A stretch of 64,000 nt of DNA, from assembly GCA_910579105.1 (NCBI GenBank), contig CAJTRT010000001.1:67374-131373 (forward strand). The letters run 5' to 3'. The stretch is from an uncultured Muribaculaceae bacterium (GTDB lineage: Bacteria > Bacteroidota > Bacteroidia > Bacteroidales > Muribaculaceae). The position numbers and the translations under genes were made by a program. The notes under the pieces were generated by a model. It was not told where the DNA came from. It worked only from the letters and a program-made list of their open reading frames with translations, and did not search any database. Below are positions 27,843 through 36,702 of this stretch, piece after piece (positions within the stretch are counted from its first letter, which is position 1; each line of letters starts with the position of its first letter).

Positions 27843-28793
27843 ATGGACATACTGCAAATTCAGAACGTCAGCAAGAGCTACACCAACCACAAGGCTCTTG
27901 ACGACGTCAGCCTGTCGGTGCCGCGGGGCACCGTCTACGGCCTCCTGGGGCCTAACGGCGCCGGAAAAACCACTCTGATCAGGATAATAAACCACATCAC
28001 GGCCCCCGACAGCGGCAGCGTTATTTTCGACGGAAAGCCCCTTACGGCCGACGACGTGGCCCATATAGGCTATCTCCCCGAGGAACGCGGCCTCTACAAG
28101 AAGATGAAGGTGGGCGACCAGGCGCTCTTCTTCGCCAAGCTCAAAGGGCTGAAAAGCGCCGAGGCCGCGCGAGAGTTGCGCCAGTGGTTCGACCGCCTGG
28201 AGATTTCCGACTGGTGGGACAAGAAAGTCGAGGAGCTTTCCAAGGGTATGGCGCAAAAGGTGCAGTTCATCGTGACGGTACTCCACCGCCCCAAACTTCT
28301 GATTTTCGACGAGCCTTTCTCAGGGTTCGATCCCATCAATGCCGACATCCTGACCCGCGAGATCCTGCGGATAAACCGCGAGGAGGGCGCTACGGTGATT
28401 TTCTCGACCCACAATATGGAGAGCGTCGAGGCGCTATGCGAGAACATAACGCTGATTAACCGCTCGCGGAACATTCTTTCGGGCAACGTGGCCGAGATAC
28501 GCTCCCGCCTCGGCGCGGGCCGCTACACGGTAAGTTTCGAGGGAGAGCCTGACGCGCTTTTCGCCGCCCTGGGCGACCGGGTGCTGGCAAGCTCTGTCAC
28601 CAAGGAGCACGGGCTGATGAAGGCCTCGCTTCGCCTGCGCCCAAGCGTTGACCGCCGAGAGGTGATCGCTCTGGCCAACGGCGCTGTCGATCTTGTTACT
28701 TTCGACCGCGCCCTTCCTTCAATGAACGATATATTCATCCGCACTGTCGAGGACTATAACCGCCAGCACGGCATAACCACCACCGACTTATGA
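27843..28793 (+). CDS. ABC transporter ATP-binding protein (NatA-like)
   Basis: 316-residue ATPase of an ABC-2 type exporter. Walker A is GPNGAGKTT (about 36-44), the signature is ELSKGMAQKVQF and Walker B is LLIFDEPFSGFDP. A C-terminal domain of about 80 residues follows the ATPase core, as in NatA/YhaQ-like proteins. It overlaps the permease gene by 4 bp (ATGA). The substrate is not predictable; Na+ export is known only for the namesake. Confidence 0.9.
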   Translation: MDILQIQNVSKSYTNHKALDDVSLSVPRGTVYGLLGPNGAGKTTLIRIINHITAPDSGSVIFDGKPLTADDVAHIGYLPEERGLYKKMKVGDQALFFAKLKGLKSAEAARELRQWFDRLEISDWWDKKVEELSKGMAQKVQFIVTVLHRPKLLIFDEPFSGFDPINADILTREILRINREEGATVIFSTHNMESVEALCENITLINRSRNILSGNVAEIRSRLGAGRYTVSFEGEPDALFAALGDRVLASSVTKEHGLMKASLRLRPSVDRREVIALANGAVDLVTFDRALPSMNDIFIRTVEDYNRQHGITTTDL

Positions 28794-30109
28794 AAAGCAA
28801 GATAGGCATTATAATAGGCCGCGAGTTCCGCGAGCGCGTGGCCAAGAAGAGTTTCATCATAACAACGCTGCTGATGCCGGTGCTGATGCTCGGCCTGATG
28901 GTCACTCCGGCGCTGATCGCCATGTTCTCCACCCCCTCGGAGCGCGTGGTGGCCGTGCACGATCCCTCGGGCATAGTTCTCCCGGCGTTGCAGAACGCCG
29001 ATATGGAGTACGCCAGATTCGTCTCCGTGGATTCCGACGCGGACTCCGTGCTGCGCGACACCGGCTATGACGCCGTGCTCTCCGTGTCGCCCGATGTGGT
29101 GCGAAATCCGGCAAACGGGGTGACGCTCTTCCTTCACGACGCGGCCTCGATGGAGATGGAGGCCACGATTTCAAACGTCATCAAACAGGCCGTGGAGGAC
29201 AAGCGCCTGCAATCCTACGACATCGATAACCTCGCCCAGATTCTCGACGAGATACACGCCGACGTTAACCTCCACACCGTGCGCGTCGACGAGAGCGGTG
29301 AGGGGGAGAGCACCTCGTCGATGCTGTCATACATCATCGGCATATTCATGGCGTTCATCCTCTATATGTTCCTGCTGATGTACGGGCAGATGGTCATGAC
29401 TTCCATTATCGAGGAGAAGAACAACCGGGTGCTCGAGCTGGTGGTAACCTCCGTCAAGCCGATGCAGCTGATGCTCGGCAAGATACTCGGCGTCGGGCTC
29501 GTGGCCGTGGTGCAGGTCGTTATATGGGGCGTGCTGCTCTGCTCGATCTCGGCGTTCGTGCTGCCCGCGATACTCCCTGAAAGCGTCAGCCAGCAGGTCG
29601 ACATGCTGAACGCCGGCACTCTCGACGCCGCTGCCGCGACGACCGACATCGACCTTCTCCAGGCGATTTCAGTGCTCGGCTCCGTGTGGTTCGTGGCCAA
29701 GTTGTTCGGCTACATACTGCTGTTCCTCGTCGGCGGCTTCCTGTTCTACGCCTCGATATTCGCCGCCATAGGTTCCGCTGTCGACAATATCCAGGATGCG
29801 TCGCAGTTGCAGTCGTTCGCCGTCATGCCTATCATCATAGGGCTGATTATCGGCATGGCCGCCGCGACCGACCCGAACACCCCGCTGGCGTTCTGGGCGT
29901 CTGTCATACCGTTCACCTCCCCGATGGTGATGCTCATACGGATTCCGTTCGACATACCCGGCTGGCAGATATGGGTTTCTGTCGCGGCCCTTTATCTGTC
30001 GTTCGTGCTGATGGCGTGGTTCGCGGCGAAAATCTACCGTGTCGGCATCTTCATGCACGGCAAGAAGCCATCTGTCAAGGATCTTGTCCGATGGGCCAAC
30101 TACAAATGA
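28790..30109 (+). CDS. ABC-2 type transporter permease (NatB-like)
   Basis: 439-residue membrane partner of the preceding ATPase. It has one N-terminal helix (about 20-45), a large extracytoplasmic domain (about 50-175), then five or six helices from about 180 onward. MTSIIEEKNNRVLELVVTSV is the hallmark of ABC-2 permeases. The start overlaps the ATPase stop. It is convergent with the symporter gene, with only 37 bp between the two stops. Confidence 0.88.
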   Translation: MKSKIGIIIGREFRERVAKKSFIITTLLMPVLMLGLMVTPALIAMFSTPSERVVAVHDPSGIVLPALQNADMEYARFVSVDSDADSVLRDTGYDAVLSVSPDVVRNPANGVTLFLHDAASMEMEATISNVIKQAVEDKRLQSYDIDNLAQILDEIHADVNLHTVRVDESGEGESTSSMLSYIIGIFMAFILYMFLLMYGQMVMTSIIEEKNNRVLELVVTSVKPMQLMLGKILGVGLVAVVQVVIWGVLLCSISAFVLPAILPESVSQQVDMLNAGTLDAAAATTDIDLLQAISVLGSVWFVAKLFGYILLFLVGGFLFYASIFAAIGSAVDNIQDASQLQSFAVMPIIIGLIIGMAAATDPNTPLAFWASVIPFTSPMVMLIRIPFDIPGWQIWVSVAALYLSFVLMAWFAAKIYRVGIFMHGKKPSVKDLVRWANYK

Positions 30110-30146
30110 TTAAGACAGTCTCAATAAAGATTTTTCAGACAACTTT

Positions 30147-31496
30147 TTAGAGAAGTCCCCACACGAAAATCGCCAGTATGGCCAGGGGGCAGATGAAGCG
30201 CAGGCTGAATATCACGAGCCGCACTCCCGCCGGGGTCGGAGCGCCCGGATCGCGTCCGGGGGCCGAGAGCTGGGCGCGGAGGATGCGCCGCGGCAGCATC
30301 CAGCCGGTGTAGACGGCTATCAGCATGCCGCCCAGAGGGAGAAGTATGTTTGACGACGCGAAATCGAAAAGGTCGAAGAACGTCATGCCGAACACCTTCG
30401 CTCCGGCCAGCGGGCCGAACGAGAGGGCGCACAGGCTGCTCAGGAGGCCGGTGGCGATGCCATAGATAACCGTGGCTTTTACGCGGCTTATCTTCCATTC
30501 GCCTATGAACCAGGCGATGACCACTTCCGACAGGGAGATGGTGGAGGTCAGCGCCGCCACGAAGAGCAGCACGAAGAACAGCGCCGCCCACAGGCTGCCG
30601 CCCGGCAGCGTGGTGAAAATCGACGGCAGCACCTCGAATACGAGCCGCGGCCCGGCGGCCGGCGTCGCTCCGAACGAGAATACCGCCGGGAAGATGATTA
30701 TGCCCGCCATCACCGCCACGAGGGTGTCGAGCAGGGCGGTTGTGACCGAGGTGTTTACAAGCCGCGTCGATGATGAGAAATAGCTCGCGTAGGTCATAAG
30801 CACGCCCATGCCGACGCTGAGCGAGAAGAAGGCCTGCCCCATGGCGTTAAGCACCGTCGGGAGGTCGATCTTCGAGAAGTCGGGATGGAAAAGGAACGAC
30901 AGCCCCTCGGCCGCTCCCGGCAAGAACAACGCGTTGACGCAGAACACGAAAAGGATGGCGAACAGCATCGGCATCAACACGTTCGACACCTTTTCAATCC
31001 CTTTCCGCACACCGCGGCTTATGACGAGGAAGTTGATCGCCAGGAACAGTAGTGTCCAGAAAATCTGGCGCCCCCCGGAGGTGGTGAACGAGTCGAACTG
31101 GCTGTGGAGCGCCTCTTCCGAGGTCGCTCCGCCGAAGCCGGTCACTGCCTGGTAGATGTATTCCACCGTCCATCCGGCAACCACGCTGTAAAATCCGAGA
31201 ATCAGCAGCGAACTGAGCAGCCCGATATAGGCCACCGAGTGCCAGAACGGGGCCGCTTTCAGCTTCTTGAACGCTCCGACGACGTTGCTCCCGGTATAAC
31301 GCCCGATCACGAACTCCCCGGCTACCACGGGGACGCCGATCAGCAGCACGAAAAGCACATAGACCAGCAGGAAGGCTCCCCCGCCGTGCATGCCGGCCTC
31401 GTAGGGGAAGCGCCATATGTTGCCGAGGCCGACAGCCGACCCGACCGTGGCTGCTATCACGCCGAGTTTGGTGCTGAATTTCGTTTCGTTGGCCAT
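30147..31496 (-). CDS. Sodium-dependent symporter, SNF family
   Basis: 449-residue inner-membrane transporter of the neurotransmitter:sodium symporter family (LeuT fold). The ATG at 31494-31496 gives MANETKFSTKLGVIAATVGS. Helix 1 has GSAVGLGNIWRFPYEAG, which holds the Na1/Na2 and substrate backbone sites. About 11-12 helices are visible. The longer frame (39 extra codons) has no hydrophobic or family character. The substrate is probably an amino acid, but specificity cannot be read from sequence. Confidence 0.92.
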   Translation of the reverse strand: MANETKFSTKLGVIAATVGSAVGLGNIWRFPYEAGMHGGGAFLLVYVLFVLLIGVPVVAGEFVIGRYTGSNVVGAFKKLKAAPFWHSVAYIGLLSSLLILGFYSVVAGWTVEYIYQAVTGFGGATSEEALHSQFDSFTTSGGRQIFWTLLFLAINFLVISRGVRKGIEKVSNVLMPMLFAILFVFCVNALFLPGAAEGLSFLFHPDFSKIDLPTVLNAMGQAFFSLSVGMGVLMTYASYFSSSTRLVNTSVTTALLDTLVAVMAGIIIFPAVFSFGATPAAGPRLVFEVLPSIFTTLPGGSLWAALFFVLLFVAALTSTISLSEVVIAWFIGEWKISRVKATVIYGIATGLLSSLCALSFGPLAGAKVFGMTFFDLFDFASSNILLPLGGMLIAVYTGWMLPRRILRAQLSAPGRDPGAPTPAGVRLVIFSLRFICPLAILAIFVWGLL

Positions 31497-31521
31497 AGTG
31501 GTATGACAATGAATTAATGCG

Positions 31522-32253
31522 TTAGAAATCAAATGTGTGGCGCAAGATGTCGAGCGACTGCGGGGTGGAGAATCCAGGCAGGTGCAGGGCGTAGTAGCTG
31601 AGCGCGGTGTCAATCGCCCTGTTGCGCTGCGCCCGGTTCATGGGGAAACGGAACGCGGTGCGCGGAGTCATGCGTCTGAGGATAAACGCCGCGGAAGCCT
31701 CTTCTGTTGTGATGAACCTGCCGTGGGCCGGCGGCGAGGCCCGGAATATGCCGTCGGCGAGGTCAAGCACTCTGCCCGGAGCGTAGGTCGACCAGTCCGG
31801 CTCTATGCCGAGGTGGCGTGCCAGCCCGACGAGCAATGCCACCGGGAAGTTAGCCGCACCGCGGGGCGAAAGGGCCGGGGAGGACACTCGCCGCGCCGCG
31901 GCTGCCAGGAAGCGGAACAACGCCTCGTCTGGCATGGGCTCGCGGAGAAGCGTGCTGAGCAGGTCGGCGGCGAACAGTGCCAGCGTGGCTCTTACCGCGT
32001 TTCCCTCAGGGGGGAGCGCTATCGGCCTGAGGTCGCGGAAAGAGCGTATCTCGCGGCCGGGAGCCGCGGATACCACGCACTCGAAATGAGCCATGGGCAT
32101 CAGCAGCGCCCTCACCCGTCTCGCGGAAGCCGACGGTCCGGCGGGAACCAGCAGCGACATGCGACCCGCCTGCCGGCTGTATGCCGACAGGATGGAGTGG
32201 CGGTCGTTGTAGCGGACCATCCTGAGCGCTATGGCTTCAATATCGCGGTACAT
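31522..32253 (-). CDS. recO: DNA repair protein RecO
   Basis: 243 residues. The N-terminal OB-fold starts MYRDIEAIALRMVRYNDRHS and continues to FRDLRPIALP. The C-terminal helical region is typical of RecO. RecO loads RecA on SSB-coated single-stranded DNA with RecR. The gene precedes the symporter by 25 bp. A TAGCTTTG box (leftward, 32318-32325) could be its -7 element. Confidence 0.9.
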   Translation of the reverse strand: MYRDIEAIALRMVRYNDRHSILSAYSRQAGRMSLLVPAGPSASARRVRALLMPMAHFECVVSAAPGREIRSFRDLRPIALPPEGNAVRATLALFAADLLSTLLREPMPDEALFRFLAAAARRVSSPALSPRGAANFPVALLVGLARHLGIEPDWSTYAPGRVLDLADGIFRASPPAHGRFITTEEASAAFILRRMTPRTAFRFPMNRAQRNRAIDTALSYYALHLPGFSTPQSLDILRHTFDF

Positions 32254-32317
32254 CTGCCGGTAATGTTATATTTTTACAACACCCTCGATATAAGTTTCAG
32301 ACCTTTCTTTCGGTTTG

Positions 32318-32325
32318 CAAAGCTA
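32318..32325 (-). promoter_or_regulatory. -7 element of recO
   Basis: Leftward TAGCTTTG matches TAnnTTTG exactly, 64 bp upstream of the recO ATG. No TTTG is found at the ideal spacing. Confidence 0.45.
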
Positions 32326-32419
32326 CGGAATTTTTTTGAGAAATAGAAGCGCGGTCAATCGTGGGATTGATTGGGCGTAAAGCTGAAAATTCGTAACTTC
32401 GCGGGAAGAAATCCGGGTT

Positions 32420-33754
32420 ATGTTCAAGAGATGTCTTTCGATATTCCGCCTGGCGCTTCCGGTAATGGTGGCGCAGGTAGGCTTCATACTTGTGTCGTTT
32501 GCCGACAACATCATGGTGGGACGCTATACAACGCAGTCGCTGGCCGCGTCGTCGTTCGTCGTGAACCTGTTCAATGTGGTGATTCTATGCGCCATGGGGT
32601 TCTCCTATGGTCTTACGCCGCTTATCGGGGCGCTCTTCGGGCAGAAACGGGGGAAGGCTATCGGCCTGACTTTGCGGGCGGGCTTGATCGCTAATGTCAT
32701 AGTGGGATTGCTGCTGTCGGTGGTTATGCTGGCGCTTTATTTCTTTATAGAGCGCATGGGGCAGCCTGTGGAGCTGATTCCGCTGATCAAGCCGTTTTTC
32801 CTGATTTATCTGGCCGGGCTTTTGCCTATGACGGTGTTCAACGCGTTCACCCAGTGGAGCTATGCGATCAAGAACACGGCTATGCCTATGTGGATTCTCC
32901 TGGGGTGCAACGCTTTGAACATAGCCGGGAATTACGCGCTCATCTATGGCAACTGGGGATTCCCCGAGCTGGGACTGACGGGAGCCGGGCTTTCCACGCT
33001 CGCGGCGAGAGTGCTTGCCCCTGTGGCAATCGTGGCGGTGTTTTTCTCGCGCCGCGCCTATCGCGAATACCGCGAGGCGTTTCTGCGTGGCGGCTCCATC
33101 CCGGCGGGTATGATGGGGACAGTCGTCAGGACTTCGTGGCCGGTGGCGTTGCAGATGACTTTCGAGACAGGCGCGTTCTCGCTCTGCGCGGTCTTTGCCG
33201 GATGGCTCGGAACGGTGTCGCTCGCGGCGTTCCAGATCGTGCTTGTCGTCGGCACGCTCGGTTTCTGCATATATTATAGTGTCGGCACAGCTATCGCCGT
33301 GCTGACCGCAAACGAGGCCGGCCGCGGGCTGGGACCCGACTGCCGTCGCCCGGCGATTGACGGGTATTTCGTCATGCTGTTCTTCATGTGCCTGTCGAGC
33401 CTCGCTTTCGTGCTGTTCGCCAGGCCGCTGATGAGCCTGTTCACAGAGGACGGGCAGGTGTTGTCGCTGGCTGTGTCGCTGCTATTCCCGCTGGTGCTCT
33501 ACCAGCTTGGCGACGCCACGCAGATTACCTTCGCCAACGCCCTGCGCGGCACCGCCAGGGTTATGCCGATGCTGTGGATAGCCTTTGTGAGCTACATACT
33601 CGTGGGGCTGCCGAGCACGTGGCTTCTTGCCTTCCCGGCCGGTCTGGGTGTCTATGGTATCGAGCTGTCGTTCTCCGTATCGCTCTTCCTCGCCGGCGCG
33701 CTCTTCCTCGCGGCTTTTCTGAAAGTCACCCGGAAACGTCCGGTGGAAGGCTGA
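32420..33754 (+). CDS. MATE family multidrug efflux transporter
   Basis: 444-residue membrane protein with twelve predicted helices in two similar halves. The start MFKRCLSIFRLALPVMVAQVG and MVGRYTTQSLAASSFVVNLF are characteristic of MATE exporters. It is divergent from recO and convergent with the yraN-family gene (stops 1 bp apart). Probably Na+ or H+ driven export of cationic compounds; the substrate is unknown. Confidence 0.92.
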   Translation: MFKRCLSIFRLALPVMVAQVGFILVSFADNIMVGRYTTQSLAASSFVVNLFNVVILCAMGFSYGLTPLIGALFGQKRGKAIGLTLRAGLIANVIVGLLLSVVMLALYFFIERMGQPVELIPLIKPFFLIYLAGLLPMTVFNAFTQWSYAIKNTAMPMWILLGCNALNIAGNYALIYGNWGFPELGLTGAGLSTLAARVLAPVAIVAVFFSRRAYREYREAFLRGGSIPAGMMGTVVRTSWPVALQMTFETGAFSLCAVFAGWLGTVSLAAFQIVLVVGTLGFCIYYSVGTAIAVLTANEAGRGLGPDCRRPAIDGYFVMLFFMCLSSLAFVLFARPLMSLFTEDGQVLSLAVSLLFPLVLYQLGDATQITFANALRGTARVMPMLWIAFVSYILVGLPSTWLLAFPAGLGVYGIELSFSVSLFLAGALFLAAFLKVTRKRPVEG

Positions 33755-33755
33755 G

Positions 33756-34127
33756 CTAACGGTATGTGCGCAGGGTGGGGCGCACCGCGTCCTCGGCGTA
33801 CTCTATCCGGTAATTGTGCTCGTCGCCCTCTACCGCCGCGACGTCGATGCGGGGCGTGAGGGCGCTGTCGCGCGACTGCATGTAGGCGTTGGCTCCTCGC
33901 AGGAGCATCTGTTCCTTCTGCCTGGTCATGGCCTCGAACGGGTTGGCCGACGGCTCGCGGCGCGTCTTGACCTCGACAAACACAATGTCTGTGCCTTTCG
34001 AGGCTATTATGTCGATCTCTATTTTCCCGAGCCGCCAGTTGCGCTCCACGATGGCGTATCCGCGTTCCGCGAGATAGTCAGCTACTGCCGATTCGCCCCA
34101 TTTTCCAAGATCGTTATGCTGTGCCAT
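33756..34127 (-). CDS. YraN/UPF0102 family endonuclease-like protein
   Basis: 123 residues from the ATG at 34125-34127 (MAQHNDLGKWGESAVADYLA). The restriction-endonuclease-like core is visible: Glu in WGESAVA, Asp in EIDIIA and the E-x-K of VFVEVKTRR. The family is linked to DNA repair or processing without a settled role. A longer upstream frame of 42 codons lies over the promoter region and is rejected. Leftward TATCTTTG (34156-34163) is a plausible -7 box. Confidence 0.9.
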   Translation of the reverse strand: MAQHNDLGKWGESAVADYLAERGYAIVERNWRLGKIEIDIIASKGTDIVFVEVKTRREPSANPFEAMTRQKEQMLLRGANAYMQSRDSALTPRIDVAAVEGDEHNYRIEYAEDAVRPTLRTYR

Positions 34128-34155
34128 GAAATCCGTTTTTTTTCTGTTGTTCTGG

Positions 34156-34163
34156 CAAAGATA
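34156..34163 (-). promoter_or_regulatory. -7 element of the yraN-family gene
   Basis: Leftward TATCTTTG matches TAnnTTTG, 28 bp before the chosen ATG, and supports that start. Confidence 0.5.
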
Positions 34164-34289
34164 CGGAAAAATCGGTCTATATGCGGCATTATGACGCTGA
34201 TTGATTTGTTGCGTTGTCTCAAATCCGGGGTTGAGGCGCATTTTAGCAAACATTAACTATTCGGCGGGGCGTGTGAGCCGGTTTTTGTA

Positions 34290-34297
34290 TATCTTTG
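34290..34297 (+). promoter_or_regulatory. -7 element of the secreted adhesin/protease genes
   Basis: TATCTTTG matches TAnnTTTG about 80 bp upstream of the first secreted-protein gene. The -33 region has no clear TTTG at 19-21 bp. It would serve at least the first two genes, which are 4 bp apart. Confidence 0.45.
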
Positions 34298-34376
34298 CAT
34301 ATTCAGTGCGTTATGCTGCGATACTTTCTAAATATGCTTAATTTATACGCCGATTATTCAACATATTGTTTTGCTT

Positions 34377-36698
34377 ATGAATAATAATACACGTTTTGCC
34401 GCTTTGGCAGCCGCTTCCGTTGTCGCCGTGGCCGCGTTTGGTCATGAAATGGTCAGGCTCGTTCCCGCCGGCAGCCCCGCTGCCACCACAATCGTCGCCG
34501 CTCCGGCCGAGCCGTCGCGTGCCGCGTCGAAAATGGCCGTTGCCAAGCCGGCGCCCTCTGCTGCCCGGCAGACCCGGGCGTTGCCGGCTGTCGCGAAAGT
34601 GAAAGCGGCTGTCGCAGCCCCGTCAGCGGTCGGTTATGTCGACCACGGCGACAAGGTCGTGCTAAGTTGGAACGCCGTGGAGGGCGCTTCCGGGTATAAG
34701 GTTTACGAGGCCGGCGCCACAAGCGCCGATATCAAAAGCCTTGGAACGACATCCTCCACGACTTTCGATGTCGTTCGGTCTACCGACAGCGGCGAAGATG
34801 CCATAACGCTCTTCGGAGTGACCGCTGTCTCTGGAAATGACGAGAGCCAGATCGCGGCCACGCCGGTGCTTACCACCGGCGCGATCGCCCCGCTACCCTG
34901 GAAGGAGAGCTTCCGCAACGGCTCTACGGACAAGTTCTTCTGGACGGAGCGTACCTCCGATAACCAGTGGGGGATGCTGACCGATGCCTCCGGCCTTACG
35001 TCGGTCGACGGCGACAACGGAGTGCTTGCCTTCCAGGCTCTCAATGCCGGCGATTATCTGAATCTGCATACAGGGAAAATCGCCCTCGCCGGTAGCCCCT
35101 ACCTGGTGTTCTATCGTTATTACCGCCCGACCCAGAACGTGGAGCTGACGGTTGTCGCCTCATTCCCCGACGGCTCCTCGCGACAGGTGTTCAAAAGCGA
35201 GAACACCGGCACTGCCGCCGCGTACTGGAAAGCGGAGACGGTGGACCTCGCGGCGTACAAGGATTACCGCTATTGCACCCTGTCGTTCAATTTCGTTTCC
35301 AAAGAGACTTTCTCCAACGGCGGGGCCCTGGTCGCCATCGACGCGATTCAGGTGATCGACAACAAGAACGTTGACGTGGCGGCCGGTCTGCTGCTCCCCT
35401 CGAAAGTCATAAAGGGGCACGCGGTGTCGGGCGAGCTTGAAATACGCAACAATTCGATCAGCGAGACCCCGGCGCTCAGCGTCAACGTCAGCGTCGACGG
35501 CAAACCCATCGTCAGCGGGCCGCTTAACGGCACTCTCCCCGCTCTCGGAACCGGGCTCCTCTCCTTCGAGATTCCTACCAGCTCCCTGTCCCAGGCCGAC
35601 AGGCTGGAAATAACCGCGGAAATCACCGCCGAGGGCGACGAAGTTCCGGCTAACAACCGCGCGGCGGCAACCGTGGAGCTCGAGCAGACATGGCGCAACC
35701 CCGTCGCGTCGCTCCAGGCGTTCCGCACGCCTGACAACGGAATATCGCTTGAATGGGGCGCTCCCGAGAACAACAGCAAGGCTGTCGAGGACGGATTCGA
35801 GGGTTACGAACCCTGGGCTACCGAGTTCGGCGAATGGACAACCGTCGACAACGACAAGGCGTTCCACGGCGGCGTGTTCCCCGTGAGCGACTATCCTGGC
35901 CAGATGGAGCAGTTCGCGTTCAAGGTAATGACACCGGAGGAAATAGGCGAGACCAATAACGCCAACGCCGGCCGTTCTTATCTCGGAGGCGTGTTCGGCG
36001 TGCTCGACGATCCCGACGAGGGCGCGACATACGCCGCTTCCGACGCGTGGCTCATTTCCCCCGAGCTCTCCGGCGAGGCGCATACCGGCAGTTTCTATGC
36101 AGCCAGCACTCCGGCCTACAATGCCTGGTGGGAGCAATACGACCAGACCGATGAGACTTTCTACATAATGTATTCCACCACAGGCAACGCCGCCTCTGAC
36201 TTTAAGGATTACTGCTATGCGGGATCGATTTCAAACAAGAAGGTGGTCGACGACGAGCATTATGTGAAAATCGAGTTCTCGATTCCCGAAGGCGCGCGCT
36301 ACTTCGCCATACACCATACAACCCCGGCCGGCGACGGTTGCATGCTACGTCTTGACGACTTCGCGTATGTCGCAGGTGGCGCTCCCGTGTCATACAACGT
36401 GTATGCCGACGGCGAACTGCTTGCCAAAAGCAAGGAGATGAGCTGCCTCGACGCGGCTGCCAAAGCCTCGAAATACGCTGTTACAGCGGTCTACCGCGAC
36501 GGCTCTGAGTCGCTTCCCGTCGAAGTGCTTGCCGACCAGGCCTCGATCGAGACCGCCGGCACTGACGGCGCTCCCGCTCCGTTTGACATCTACAACCTCC
36601 AGGGTGTGGCCGTGCGCCGCGGCGCCGTCTCTGTCGATGACGCGGCCCTTGCTCCCGGAATCTATATCGCCAAAGGTAAGAAATTCGTAATCAAGTAA
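34377..36698 (+). CDS. Large secreted adhesin-like protein
   Basis: 773 residues from the ATG at 34377. A hydrophobic N-terminus (RFAALAAASVVAVAAFGHEM) suggests secretion. About residues 80-165 look like an Fn3-type domain (SWNAVEGASGYKVYEAG). Two regions resemble choice-of-anchor/cleaved-adhesin beta-sandwiches (about 170-330, and about 470-660 with AWLISPELSG). The C-terminus (FDIYNLQGVAVRRG, then LAPGIYIAKGKKFVIK) resembles the Bacteroidales C-terminal sorting-tail pattern. Only 4 bp separate it from the C10 protease gene, so the two are surely co-transcribed. Confidence 0.75.
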   Translation: MNNNTRFAALAAASVVAVAAFGHEMVRLVPAGSPAATTIVAAPAEPSRAASKMAVAKPAPSAARQTRALPAVAKVKAAVAAPSAVGYVDHGDKVVLSWNAVEGASGYKVYEAGATSADIKSLGTTSSTTFDVVRSTDSGEDAITLFGVTAVSGNDESQIAATPVLTTGAIAPLPWKESFRNGSTDKFFWTERTSDNQWGMLTDASGLTSVDGDNGVLAFQALNAGDYLNLHTGKIALAGSPYLVFYRYYRPTQNVELTVVASFPDGSSRQVFKSENTGTAAAYWKAETVDLAAYKDYRYCTLSFNFVSKETFSNGGALVAIDAIQVIDNKNVDVAAGLLLPSKVIKGHAVSGELEIRNNSISETPALSVNVSVDGKPIVSGPLNGTLPALGTGLLSFEIPTSSLSQADRLEITAEITAEGDEVPANNRAAATVELEQTWRNPVASLQAFRTPDNGISLEWGAPENNSKAVEDGFEGYEPWATEFGEWTTVDNDKAFHGGVFPVSDYPGQMEQFAFKVMTPEEIGETNNANAGRSYLGGVFGVLDDPDEGATYAASDAWLISPELSGEAHTGSFYAASTPAYNAWWEQYDQTDETFYIMYSTTGNAASDFKDYCYAGSISNKKVVDDEHYVKIEFSIPEGARYFAIHHTTPAGDGCMLRLDDFAYVAGGAPVSYNVYADGELLAKSKEMSCLDAAAKASKYAVTAVYRDGSESLPVEVLADQASIETAGTDGAPAPFDIYNLQGVAVRRGAVSVDDAALAPGIYIAKGKKFVIK

Positions 36699-36702
36699 CC
36701 AT